DNA from: Symbiodinium natans
Taxonomy: Eukaryota; Sar; Dinophyceae; Suessiales; Symbiodiniaceae
Assembly (NCBI GenBank): GCA_905221605.1
Contig: CAJNDS010000455.1
Location: 77,501 to 110,000 of the forward strand
DNA: 32,500 bases
Reading direction: 5' to 3'
Below the pieces are notes generated by a model that was given only the letters and a program-made list of their open reading frames with translations, was not told the origin of the DNA and did no database searches. A program made the position numbers and the translations under genes. Positions 1 through 9,893 of the stretch are shown here, piece by piece (the first letter of the stretch is position 1; every line of letters starts with the position of its first letter).

Positions 1-57
<57 letters not shown>
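1..57. repeat. GTA trinucleotide microsatellite
   Basis: Eighteen perfect copies of GTA open the window, followed by GTG at 55-57, where the array breaks into a different repeat. The array probably continues to the left of the window, so its true length is unknown. Confidence 0.97.
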
Positions 58-118
58 CTAGTAGTACTAGTACTACTAGTACTAGTACTAGTACTAGTAC
101 TAGTACTAGTAGTAGTAT
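58..118. repeat. CTAGTA hexamer array, self-complementary
   Basis: The GTA array gives way to copies of CTAGTA. This unit is made of overlapping palindromes (ACTAGT and AGTACT), so the whole tract is nearly self-complementary. Positions 58-79 form a perfect 22-bp palindrome. The tract ends with three GTA units before unique sequence begins. Confidence 0.93.
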
Positions 119-1528
119 GCGAGCAGCTTGCGCTACAATTTTAGGAACTGTACGGGCTGCAGCGTGAACCTAGGGGACATGTTTTATAAAACATTGGCCC
201 TAAACTGCCCTACTTCAGCCCTGTGTGCCTCAAACACACCCCAGCCGATGCGATCGATCTGGAAGGTGGGGCCTTTCACCTGTTTTTGCTTGTGGAGTTT
301 AGGCCTGCTTCAGGAGTGTTAGGTGGGGGTCAGCAACTGACTTAGAAACTCTTGTCGCGTTTGGTGGGGCTTGTCAGGAGTTCATTGGGTGTATTGGCAT
401 ATTCCCAGGTTGATTTAAACCCGCAGCCCAAGTCCCAATGTACCACGGAATCGCTGGAAAAAAGGCCTTGACATCTGGTTTGCGGAAGGTCGGGTGCAGG
501 CGCCACAGGACCTGCAAGCTACGGGCTTAAGCCTGAGATAATGTGGACAATTCCAAGAAAACGTTTTGTGAGACTTTTTTGAAACTTGTGAATCTGTTCT
601 TTCGATGAGAAATATTTACAGCATCGCTAGGGCCGCGGAACTTTGAACTCGTGAACCCAAACTAAGGGAGCGAAGCCTTGGGAAATTGTCGCTTTGTTCT
701 GCTTTCAGTGGCACTGGCATCGTGGAGTTTGAGAGAGGCTTCAGTGGCTTCAGCTTTTCTAAGACTCCACTGAGAGGCCGCGGAGGCCAGTTTGTCCAGG
801 CCTTGCCGCCCGGGCATCCAGTATGTGCAGGGATCCCGGCTGCGAGCTCGATGGCCGAGACGGATTCCCCGAAGCGCTTCAACACACGGTTCGGATTTGG
901 CGGTTTTGTTCCAAAACCTGATCCTAAAGGGCTACGCTGTAGCACCTTGCTGCCACTCTGGGGCTTTGAGCACAAGAATCTCCGCAGCACAATGCTGGGA
1001 ATCTCTCGCGAAGATGCAAACCCAGATGTCGAAACTTCTCGTAGTCTGGGTTCGAATATCCCACGTCCCGTAATGTTTCAGAGCGGGGGCACCTGGGTAA
1101 CGAAAGATGAGAAGCGAAGATTCGCTCATACATGATGCGAGCCACACACACACACCCACACTCAAACCTCTGCTTGAGACCTATAAATAACGTATTGGTT
1201 TTCTTCTTGTCAACCACTGAATGCAGACATAGACTTGCCTCCTGGACAAGCTGCTGCGCACCTGCGGGCAGGGTGTACCTACCAGTCTCGCTACACAGTG
1301 GCTGGTTACTCTACAAAGATGCCAGGAGCCTCGTGATGACGACGCACAGAACTCCTAAACGACTAAATCATTGCCACTCTTGTGGGATCCTATGCCGCTG
1401 ACCTGAAGCCCTGAAGCCAAGCCTACAGACCTGCAAAGGAAACTGCGAGCAGTTTTTCTGGAGCTCAGAATTGGGGTCTAGTCCTTAGTCTTGGGCTCCA
1501 AGGACTGCATGTACTTTACTTGCAACCA
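119..1528. other. Unassigned sequence
   Basis: No gene is supported here. The longest open frame on the plus strand (686-1135) has no ATG until about residue 56, and the minus strand is open over the same DNA (616-990), which argues against either being a gene. The minus-strand stretch at about 186-316 and the plus-strand stretch at about 418-540 are short open frames with mixed composition that could be exons, but nothing distinguishes them from chance. Confidence 0.5.
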
Positions 1529-2702
1529 ATGTCTTCACCACTCGGCACCGCCCGACTGGGAGGGTGCGCGAAGTTCGCCTTCAACCAACAACACCGGGTA
1601 CAAGATCAGGCAAGCAAGATCCCTGCGCATCGGCTGCGTGGACACCAGGAGGACGCAAAACATCGCAAAACAGAGACTTGTCAGGTGGCGGTGAGTTTCT
1701 AAAATCCTCAAGAGCAATGGGTCAGCCTTCTCGCAGGCGCAGGCTCCACTCATGCTGGTTGCCCGACTCGTCGTTCGAGGCTACTCCTCGGCAGTTCCAA
1801 AGGTCTGCGGGGATTCGTGATGTAGCTACATTTAGGTTTAAGTTAGCGGTTTGCATGTTCGGTAAGCACATTCGGTAAGGCATGAGGACTTGAGGGACGC
1901 AGATCGGCTTAACAGCTTTGAAGGACTCCAGGAGACTTTGCATAGCAGGCTTCTGGAAGAGGGAGAGGCAGAGGCAGAGGCAGAGGCAGAGGCAGGCAGG
2001 TCTCGTGGGTACGATTCTGATGTGCGGGTTCAATGCTTAAAGTAGGGCCTTATCATTTGGGCTTTTGGCTTGAAAGTTTGTTCACCAAAGTCTGGCATCA
2101 CTTAACATCAGGTTCCAGGTTGACCAGAAGCTCCAACCCAAGTGTGTTCGCAAGGCGGAAGGCGAGGCAGATCCAAGTGCAATGCTGCAGGATACAGTCA
2201 GCACTTGCAATCCAATACGAAGCTTTGTTGGAACTGCGGTGCAGCCAACAATGAGACAGGAGTATGATGCCCACAAGAAGGAGTTGACGGAGTGGCAGGA
2301 AGGGAAGAAGGGGCCTGTCGCCAGATCAGCCACCTAGAGAACTCGGCAGTCCTTGGGTGGATGGTAGCTGGAAGATTAAAACCAAGGGCGCGAAGGATGA
2401 AGCGAAGGAGGAAGAGAAGGAGGAAGCTAAGGCCACCGAAAGCCGTGAGGGCTTGAATTGAAGGCATGAACGCATTGCATCTGCTTGAAGCCCGCACCCT
2501 TAAAGCAATGCACTGGTTTTGGAGCAGGCAAATATTAAGAAGCCTCGCGCAACTTTACAAGTCCGAAATTCACAAACTTGAATCCATGAACCTGTGTCCC
2601 CTAAAACGCCTTTTCGAAACGCAGAAACAAAGTCCGGTACCCAAATCTGACAGGAGTTGCCCCGTTTGCTTCGCTGACCAGCACTGCTTGAAGACCCAAT
2701 AA
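1529..2702 (+). CDS. Candidate six-exon gene, unknown product
   Basis: Best gene candidate in the window. Exons are read as 1529-1690, 1737-1802, 1887-1999, 2112-2291, 2338-2444 and 2491-2702, giving 840 nt (279 residues plus TAA). All five introns are GT-AG and the phases agree at every join. Introns 1, 4 and 5 are each exactly 46 nt. Intron 1 has a textbook donor (GTGAGT) and a CTTCTCGCAG acceptor, and intron 5 starts GTGAGG. Introns 2 and 3 are 84 and 112 nt, with weaker GTCTGC and GTCTCG donors. Exon 3 ends in a Glu-Ala repeat encoded by a hexamer microsatellite. Exon 5 is strongly charged (KDEAKEEEKEEAK). Exon 6 has a cysteine cluster (CPVCFADQHC) too short to call a zinc finger. Exon 1 stays open upstream to 1415, so the start is uncertain. 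I recognise no family. The joins were chosen by inspection, so the model could be partly wrong or wholly chance. Confidence 0.4.
1963..2000. repeat. GAGGCA hexamer microsatellite
   Basis: About six copies of GAGGCA, ending in two shortened units. In the candidate gene that spans it, the array is in frame and encodes alternating Glu and Ala. A hexamer keeps frame when it expands or contracts, which fits a coding position but does not prove one. Confidence 0.9.
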
Positions 2703-4938
2703 TGGCCTGACAACGCCCTCAGCCTTCATCAAAGCGTCTTTTGTGACTTTGGATAACCTCAATGAACTCCGGAAGGGATCCTGCAGCTGATGGGTCTGGA
2801 GGCTTAGAGGTGTTTAGAGCTCGATTAGAGTTCAGGCCTTCATCTTTAGGCCTTTTTTAGAGATGTCTTTGCAGATTTGGGAAGTTAGGTGCGACAGTGT
2901 GATATTAGCTTGAGCCGGCAGGACTGTGCCCATGTTTCAGGAAATACAGTAGTTTTGCTGACTCAGGGGGCATCACTTTTGGAATTCGGGGTTTACTGTG
3001 GACAGAAGCAATCTTGCACCACCACCTTTTCAAGGTGATCAATCCTTAACCCCACCACCCTACACCGGAGCAGTGCAACCCGTTCTTCAAGGCAATGCTA
3101 GGAATGGGTTGCCGAATAAGGCTGTTTCGTGCCTCAAGCGGCGCAAGATTTCCTCTACAGTCCTTGGCCTTTCTGCCGCTTAATCCCCAGTTGTAGTGAG
3201 TGCAAAACTAGTAAAAGCCAACCTTAGGTGCCATCAGTCAGCGCATATAACTGCAATCTTCACTGTGCATTGACTGGACATGGGCTCTTGGGGTCGAGGA
3301 GGCACGGCTTGAGCAAAGAATGGTTCGGGTCTGAAGCATGAGATACACGCGAGTGAATGCCTTAACTCTCCACAAAGATGCCCCACCAAGCCACGTATAC
3401 TGAGCCAAGCACCCCTCTTGTAGCCATAAGAACTTTGTCCATAGACAAAGAACCAACTACCGAGTGAACTGTGTGAAAACCCACATACTCTCTACAGCTC
3501 GCGAATGCTGACGCTTCTCACATATTCGCGAGAGAGTTGAAGTCATGCGAAGTTGCGCGCCCTTATCCCGAGCCTATGTTCATCCTAAACAAGCACACAG
3601 CATAAGACACAGCATAAGATGAGAACTTCGGCGAAAAATGTGGAGCAGTCTGTAGTGGACTTTTGCCGTGGACCACTGGCTATGAAAATCTATGAAAAGT
3701 CTGCTTTGTATACCTTTGTGCAACCCTTAGCTACAAATCCCGTGGGCGCCTGCTCCGCTTTCTTGCACGCCTGCGACATCCTCCGAGCATTCGGAATCGG
3801 CATCGGACATCTCCTTGGGCAAGAGACAGTTCGGTGATTCAGCTTGAGAGGCTTTACAGTACAGCTTGTAGATTTGGCATCATTTGAAGAACATGATAGA
3901 AACTTATTGTATAAAGCACTGCTTCCCGAAGCGGGTAATTACCTTGGATTCAACAGCAGAACATTTTGGCCAAATCCCAAAAACCTCTAATCATAGGATC
4001 TGGGAAAGGGGGCAACGCAATGTTCCTTAATTTTCCCTAGTGCTCCCTAAAAGCCCTCTACGCAGCTCGCAGCACCAAAGCCATTCTCAAACTGCAAACG
4101 CTGAGATGACGAAATTTGACTCAATGGCACCCTAGCGGCCACATCCTCGCCTTCCTTCCGTTGCAGAAGCAGCCCAGCCGCCTCGTCATGTGCTCTGGGT
4201 TCACGGCATCTGAAGTGGTTCCATGTTGCCGGCCCCCAGATACAGCCAAATAATAAGCTGAAATATCAAATCTCTTCCTTGAGAAACGAACCCAATGTGG
4301 AGATGACGGGTTTGGGCACTTGTGTCAAAGCTGCAAAAATGCAAGCAGTTGTTGCTTTGGGTTTTGTTGGGAGCGTCGACACTGGGGAAACGTACTTTGG
4401 GCAACCACGTTCTGTTTTAGAACGGCTGCTGCTTGTGAAAACTCAAGATTAGGGTTTTGGTGGGGATATCAGAAATCGTGCATCCACAAAAAAACTGTCA
4501 GATGTGCGGATATCAGATGAGATGCCCTTCACAAGTGACCATCGCGCCACGGTTGCCAATCCAAAGTCAACTGATCACCTTTTGGTCGGGTCGAAATGCA
4601 GTCGTGAGGTGACTTTGGGTGAAGCCACTGTTAGCCGAACTGTTCCGGGCGCGAGCTACTAGTTTGTCCGCGCGCCCATAACGGTGTGCACTCGGTGCTG
4701 GCAGGGTGTCTTTGCGCTCGACCAATCGTTGCAGTCTCCAAGTCTCCAAACACTTCAATTGTTCCACGGAAGGTCTCGCTCGACTGAACAGCCCTTGAGT
4801 TAGAGGCGCTCGGACAGCTCGGAACGTCACGCCCAACGCCCCTGTCCTGCCGGACTGCAAGTGATCGACAACTAGCTCAAAATCAACCGTCCTGTCCCTC
4901 TACTATGGCACCCATTGGCAGCGTGCGGGTTTTCATAG
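2703..4938. other. Unassigned sequence
   Basis: I see no supportable gene. The ATG-initiated frame at 3619-3837 (72 codons) and the frame at 2998-3180 are within chance length and have no recognisable motif. An inverted repeat lies at 3498-3542 and is listed separately. Confidence 0.5.
3498..3542. repeat. Inverted repeat, possible hairpin
   Basis: CTCGCGAAT at 3498-3506 is the exact reverse complement of ATTCGCGAG at 3534-3542, with a 27-nt loop. Just outside, ACTCT on the left can pair with AGAGT on the right if six bases bulge out. No U-tract follows, so it is not a simple terminator. Confidence 0.6.
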
Positions 4939-5261
4939 GCGTTTCAAGCTTTGCCTGCCTCGTTTGAGGTTGGATTGCCTTGTCTGGGGGTTCGTGCCAG
5001 CAGCTGGCAATTCTGATTCTAGTACTTTGTGCCTCTGTGTGCCTCCGTCCCTGGCTCCCGGCAATTTGGAAAAAGGTGCTTAGATTGCGGTGCTTGAAAA
5101 CTTCTTATCGCTATGCGGACATCGCAGGAGAGTGCGCCAACCACAAAGAACAGGCCGCAATACAGCTGAAGCTATGGTCAGCTTTCAAAAACACCGACAA
5201 AGTCATGCAGGACCTACCTCTTAAGTTCACGGTGGAAGACTTGAGTCGTCATGGAGGCTGA
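4939..5261 (+). CDS. Candidate 3' end of a two-exon gene fragment
   Basis: The exon at 4939-5075 follows a good acceptor (GGGTTTTCATAG). Then comes a 52-nt GT-AG intron at 5076-5127 (donor AAAAAG then GTGCTTAG, acceptor CGGACATCGCAG) and an exon at 5128-5261 ending in TGA. The join is in phase 1 and the frame is open throughout. The last exon is balanced in composition and contains KEQAAIQLKLWSAF and FTVEDLS, which looks like helical globular protein, but I recognise no family. No start codon is placed, so this would be the 3' part of a gene. The stop overlaps the end of the minus-strand candidate at 5249-5620, so at most one of the two 3' ends may be right. Confidence 0.28.
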
Positions 5262-5620
5262 GTTGAGAATTCAAGACATTGCACGACTGCCACTTCGTAG
5301 CCTAAAGATGCTTCATCCGCTTCCACGAGGTCACAGGCCTTGCCCAGATCTCCGTGGGACAGGCGGAGAGCACTGCGGGCTGCACCAGGATCCTGTTGGC
5401 TTGCAACCACTGAGCAAAGTCGGGCGCAGAAATTCTGCAGAACTGCATTTACATGGTTTAGTCTTTGCGACTGGATCACAGCCCTTCCCACATTCTCGCC
5501 CTCCCTCCAACACCCGATCCTCGGCAATCTCCATCTCTTGCCTGATAGAACAGGACAGAAAGCTCCAATAGAGTCAGGTGAGCAATGGCAGCACCCGTGC
5601 TCCTTCTCTCGGATGCCACA
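5249..5620 (-). CDS. Candidate 3' end of a three-exon gene fragment
   Basis: Read on the minus strand: an open exon ending at 5595, a 53-nt intron (5594-5542, donor GTGCTG, acceptor with a long pyrimidine tract ending CTATCAG), a 28-nt exon (5541-5514), a 43-nt intron (5513-5471, GTGTTGG to ATCCAG), and a last exon 5470-5249 of 73 residues plus TGA. Both joins are in phase. The last exon is rich in Ala, Leu, Val, Asp and Glu (for example ARSALRLSHGDLGKACDLVE), as in an alpha-helical repeat protein, but no family is recognised. The 5' end is not placed and may run on towards 6.5 kb. The 28-nt exon is small enough that the join could be fortuitous. Confidence 0.28.
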   Translation of the reverse strand, partial: CGIREKEHGCCHCSPDSIGAFCPVLSGKRWRLPRIGCWREGENVGRAVIQSQRLNHVNAVLQNFCARLCSVVASQQDPGAARSALRLSHGDLGKACDLVEADEASLGYEVAVVQCLEFSTQPP

Positions 5621-6512
5621 CACACAAAAAAAAATGCAAACTTTAGTGCTTCATGCAGAGTAAGGATATTAGGGTGTAACTATGTGTAGCAGCAAGAAGG
5701 CACAGGCGACAAGCCCAGTACATGCGGACGTGGGACAGTCTGCGAGTCATGTCATCTTCTGTCATCTGCCTTGGTGCCAGGGTTTCTGTGTCACCTCTCA
5801 GGTCGACTCGGGAAACAAGCCCTGATCAAACTGATGGGGGCATCTGCTGCGCAACGCTTGTTCCGAGCTTTGCTGCTTCTGGCTTCTTGCATGCCACCTA
5901 GACCAATTGAAGCCCACACCCAAAGCCCTTACTTCTGCTTTCTGCTCGCAGATGTGTAGATCGAGGCTATTGACAAACCTTCAACCATGTCGCGGCATCG
6001 GTGGTGGAGGTGGTCGAACATCATCCTGCACAGGTGATCCGGGGTCGGAGCCGGGGCTTCGAGGTCTTGAACTGAGCCTTAACATTCGGGATTTGGAGGA
6101 GGCTTGTCGTTGAAGGCTTTGAAGAGGTCACCAGATCCAACACCGGGATCCCTCGAACACCTCTCCATCATTTCTTGTAGCATCAGCTTCAATGTTACAG
6201 GCAAGATTTCAGCCAAGCTTGAAGCGAGTGCCAACGACTATGCTGAAGTGTCAAAACAGGGAACATCACCTTCAACTTGAACCCTCAGCTGTCTGCTGGT
6301 CCTTTGTCCGGACGCTGGGCCGTGCATTCCTGGGCGAGGGGCTCTGGCGTGCCCCGAGGATTTGGGATAGTTTGAGAAGTCTCTTCCTAAGTTCCAAAAG
6401 CTTGCGAAGCTAGAGTGCAAAGTGTACGGAACATATGAGCCATGCCCACACATAGACGAACTATCTTTGAGTAGCCCATGTGGCAGCTGTGACGATCTGC
6501 ACTCTGTGAAAC
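5621..6512. other. Region open in several competing minus-strand frames
   Basis: Several minus-strand stretches here read like protein. One is the frame 6237-6079 (53 codons, after a CAGCATAG acceptor). The next stretch, 6078-5985, reads well in two different frames, one ending in a run of five prolines. These frames overlap and cannot all be real. A 44-nt GT-AG intron beginning GTGTTCG near 6160 would link two of them. I cannot choose a model, so no CDS is called. Confidence 0.4.
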
Positions 6513-6621
6513 GGTTTAGGGTTTAGGGTTTAGGGTTTAGGGTTTAGGGTTTAGGGTTTAGGGTTTAGGGTTTAGGGTTTAGGGTTTAGGGTTTAGGGTT
6601 TAGGGTTTAGGGTTTAGGGTT
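6513..6621 (+). repeat. Interstitial telomeric repeat array, TTTAGGG
   Basis: About 15.5 perfect, uninterrupted copies of the heptamer TTTAGGG, in about 109 bp. The G-rich strand is the plus strand. In plants, many algae, dinoflagellates and some other alveolates this is the telomere repeat. Unique sequence flanks it on both sides by kilobases, so it is an internal copy and not a chromosome end as assembled. The lack of sequence decay suggests recent origin or ongoing maintenance. Confidence 0.97.
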
Positions 6622-7119
6622 ACACTTTGCCAGGGTACATGATGGGCAGCAGTGGTAGCGCACCACGAATGGCGGCATCAATCATCCTCGGAGAAGGGTT
6701 GCGGGGTTCAGGCTAATGGAGTTTCGGCTTTGGGGTTCAAGGGCGCTTGAGCTTCAATAACGGGTCAAACAACTCGGCTTACCAGTCACAACTCGGCTTA
6801 CCAGTAGTGAGCCGCGATAACCGAAATAGTGGTGGAAGTACCAGGAGATCTGCGAGGCCTGTAGGAGCCCAAACGGAGTAAACGCTCTTCAACATACAAG
6901 GCGACGCATGTTCAGAAGCAAAGTAACTTTTCATTTCTTGCGAGCCTCAGCATAGGTGAAAAACAATCGTCCGTCCGGAAACAAAAGCCGTACACCCTCA
7001 AACAGCTCAAGGCTTGGAAGGCTGGCCTTTTTCAGAGATTTCACATACGAGTATATAACTTTCCTCTAAACAAGTTCCAAGGCTAGCAGCTGTCTAAGGC
7101 AAAACTCCCTGTCTCATAG
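6622..7119. other. Unassigned sequence with a short tandem duplication
   Basis: No gene is called. A minus-strand frame at 7065-6931 (44 residues, after a CTTGTTTAG acceptor) looks protein-like, but the plus strand of the same bases is equally open, so the two cancel out. Confidence 0.45.
6769..6805. repeat. Tandem duplication, 19-bp unit
   Basis: Two identical 18-bp copies (6769-6786 and 6788-6805), beginning ACAACTCGGC and separated by one base. This is a simple local duplication with no sign of function. Confidence 0.9.
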
Positions 7120-7359
7120 GACCAGTTCGAGGCCAACCTGACTTACGTATCGTATCATGTGAAGAAGATACGGAGCATTGAGCCACTTGAGGCATGGAAA
7201 AACTTCAAATCTCCAACGTCTCTTTACACATTTTATTTCATGCGCTTGTTAGACAAGTGCATGATAGACGTATTCTTCAAATTTACGGAGCAACCCGAAA
7301 CCCTTGCAACACGCATTCGCGACCAAACCCTGAACTACACATCCTTCCACAAGTTCTAA
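7120..7359 (+). CDS. Candidate terminal exon, unknown product
   Basis: A pyrimidine-rich stretch ending CCCTGTCTCATAG at 7119 looks like a splice acceptor. It is followed by a frame open for 79 codons to TAA, with a composition rich in aromatic and charged residues (for example LYTFYFMRLLDKCMIDVFF, a likely buried helix or a weak membrane segment). There is no start codon near the acceptor, so it would be a last exon. No upstream exon could be joined with confidence: a 46-nt GT-AG interval ends at this acceptor (7074-7119), but the upstream frame does not match. No family is recognised. Confidence 0.25.
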   Translation, partial: DQFEANLTYVSYHVKKIRSIEPLEAWKNFKSPTSLYTFYFMRLLDKCMIDVFFKFTEQPETLATRIRDQTLNYTSFHKF

Positions 7360-8459
7360 ATATCGATATTCCGAGATGCCAGGTGCCCAAAGCGCGTCGC
7401 ACGCCGTCGATATCCACGATGTAGCTACCTAATCGTGGCTTCCAGAGAGAGGTCTCTGGCTTTGGAATTTAAACATGGAGATTGACGGCTCTGGGCTGAA
7501 GGCGCTGATCTTGGACCGTATGGTACCGATGTTTACGGCAGACTTCTCTACTAGGCTGGTGATCCAGCAACATAACAAACCAGACCTGCGCCCACTAGCT
7601 GCAAGCCTTGGTGCCATCGCTGCTCTTGCCTGCCACACGCCCTCGCCTTGGCTGCAACTTCCTGCCCTGAACCTCGAAAATATGTTTATAGGTGGTGCTT
7701 AGGGTCCCACCCCTTACTGTACAGTATGGCTGCTCCGCCTTTGTCGGCTCGCAACAAGTGTCCAGCATTCTGGTTTGGCCGCGCATGAAAGCTACAAGCC
7801 CTTGTCGGTGGCGTCCGGAGGGATCCTCAGCCCTCCAGTTCTACCTATCCTGGTCGACTTTATAACCCGATTCGGGAGAGTGGACCAAAGGTGGATGAAT
7901 TGTTTGAGGTACGTGCTCTTGACGTTCCCATAACTCTCTTGAACGCTTGCAGGCTTGCCCAAAGAGGTTCTGAGGAGTTTCGGGTTCAGAGATTAGGCAC
8001 ACCTGCCCAAAAGCCAATCTGAAGCCGGAAGTCTCTCTGGCACCAAAAACGAACAGGATGGCGTCAACCAGACTCAGACCCCTCCGTCTAGGGCCGAGAG
8101 CTTCTTATTCTAAAGTCCAACCCGGGAGCTTCTGAAAGTTCACCGCGTGAGAGTTTGGCACCGTGATCTCGGAGCCCAGGCTCAAGTTCCTCCGCATCAA
8201 GATTCAGGGAGCCATTCTTACAGCCTTCCTGCAATTATCACTCGCAGGAGGAGGAAAAACTTACGTAGAAGCTGCCAGGATCCCTTGGCCTCGACCCAGT
8301 GCCCATTTATCCCAAACCTGCCAGTACAAGAACTCTTTGGGGAAACTTTGGTTTGGGGCTTCAGGGTTGCAAAAATTGTTGACCGTCGTAAAATGTCGGG
8401 CCTTTTGGCTGAAGGCTGTGTTCAGACAGGGCATACCCGAAAGGCTGCTCTATTGTGAC
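7360..8459. other. Unassigned sequence
   Basis: I see no supportable gene or repeat. Two overlapping plus-strand frames near 8147-8531 run into the following homopolymer and are not convincing. Confidence 0.5.
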
Positions 8460-8468
8460 TTTTTTTTT

Positions 8469-8499
<31 letters not shown>

Positions 8500-8511
8500 G
8501 GGGGGTGGGGG
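8460..8511 (+). repeat. T19-G27 homopolymer junction
   Basis: Nineteen T (8460-8478) are followed directly by 27 G (8479-8505), one T and five more G. Long G runs are prone to sequencing and assembly error, so the exact lengths should not be trusted. On the other strand it reads as a C run followed by an A run. Confidence 0.95.
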
Positions 8512-9859
8512 TCCCCTTTGCAGGATTTTAGGGCCCTCGGGGTTCCTCATACGTCGAAAGGTTTGATTGTTCTGTTGAGTCTAAGCGTACGCATTGAGAC
8601 CCGGAGAAGCCTCAGTGCCAAGCAACAAGCAACAGTCGTGATCTTGCATGGAGAAAGATGCACCATGTCATTTCTAGACGGAGAGTAACCGAAAAGACCG
8701 CAAAACGCCGAGTTCCCCAAACTGTAGCCAGAAGCAGAAGTCACAAAACTCTTTGATAGCCGAACCCAGCCCAACCCAAGGATCGAAAAAGCTGCTCAAC
8801 TGTGCGAGCAGTGAAAGATGACTCACATGATTACCTTCAGTTTTTATGAGATGCCGAAGCACAGTCTCATCTCCACTCGAGCATCCTGATTGGGTCATGG
8901 TTGAGCATGCGGGGCCCTTCGCACTCTAGCGGAGGCTGGAAGAGCAGCAGCATGTTGCTTGAAACCGAAAAAACTGCAGCCTGAGCCAGAACCTGCTCGG
9001 GCTCTTCGGGAGATTCGATCACAATCGAAGCGCTTGCATGCTTCCCAAAAGCGAATTCTAGTGTCACATGGGCTCCTTAACCAACTCGGGCTTTACGATG
9101 TGCGTTCTCAAATCCCCGGCTGTCCGGCTCCCCTTCTGCGTTGTAGGGCACCGTGAACACATCTCCGGGGGGCAGCGGTCTCGCTGACAGACCTCTCAGA
9201 AGTTAAAGCGCCGGCTTTCGGATTTTATGCATAGTTTCTGGAGTTGCGTTTGTTTGGGTCTCATGACCTGCTTGCTGCCAGGCCGTACAAGTGCCAACTG
9301 TCTGAAGCTCATGCGTAGCTCCTGACTGAAACCCCACCTCTTCGAGGCATGTCCAAGCTCAACTTCTGCAACAGCAGCTGGAAGACGTCGTCCAACTTCC
9401 CCCAGATGCGCACCTTTGGGTTACTGCTGGCGGCTGTGAGGCTAAACTTCTTGAGGATTCGGGTTTCAATAGCGGACCAACTTTGTTTGACTACTTCAGA
9501 CTTCTGAAGCCAAGCCGCCGTCGACTTTGCATCCAAGCGCGTTTTTTGAAGATTGATGATAACCTGACGACTTGGGACTCTGACTTTGGGTGTGCAAAAA
9601 GTCTTTGCCAAGGCAGGAACGTGAGGAAGTGCACCGTATTGTACCGAAATTCTACGGGAATCCTACTAATTGCGGCCACGAAGCGGAGCCTAATGCTCGA
9701 GGCGGCGACTGTGCGGCCCGTCGTGCTGGAGTCTCAACCTCATTGATAACTTTTCGGGCCGCAAACACCTTTTGACTGTTGGGACCTGCAAGTTTGTCTG
9801 GAGGCTTGGGGCGGCGGGGCCGGCGGGTGGGCGGGGGTGGTGGTTGCGGCGGGTGAGGC

Positions 9860-9862
<3 letters not shown>
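8512..9862. other. Unassigned sequence, G-rich at its right end
   Basis: No gene is supported; the frames are all of chance length. The last 60 bases (about 9808-9862) are G-rich and lead into the satellite that follows. Confidence 0.5.

Positions 9863-9892
<30 letters not shown>
9863..9892. repeat. GT dinucleotide microsatellite
   Basis: Fifteen perfect GT copies. It forms the left edge of a 1.2-kb compound satellite. Alternating purine-pyrimidine runs of this kind can adopt Z-DNA. Confidence 0.97.

Positions 9893-9893
<1 letters not shown>

Noticed and set aside
1041-1070. tRNA-like T-arm (GGGTTCGAATATCCC)
   Set aside because: The loop is nine bases, not seven, and there is no A box or cloverleaf upstream.
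686-1135. Plus-strand ORF of 149 codons
   Set aside because: It opens at TTG, its first ATG is near residue 56, the opposite strand is also open, and no domain is recognisable.
5906-6453. Genetic code with TAA and TAG as sense codons
   Set aside because: Reading through TAA and TAG gives long protein-like frames here and near 18975 and 7117. But ignoring two of three stops makes long frames common by chance, and short GT-AG introns explain some cases without a new code.
6931-7065. Minus-strand terminal exon of 44 residues after a CTTGTTTAG acceptor
   Set aside because: The plus strand of the same bases is equally open and protein-like (6946-7083), so composition cannot decide between them.
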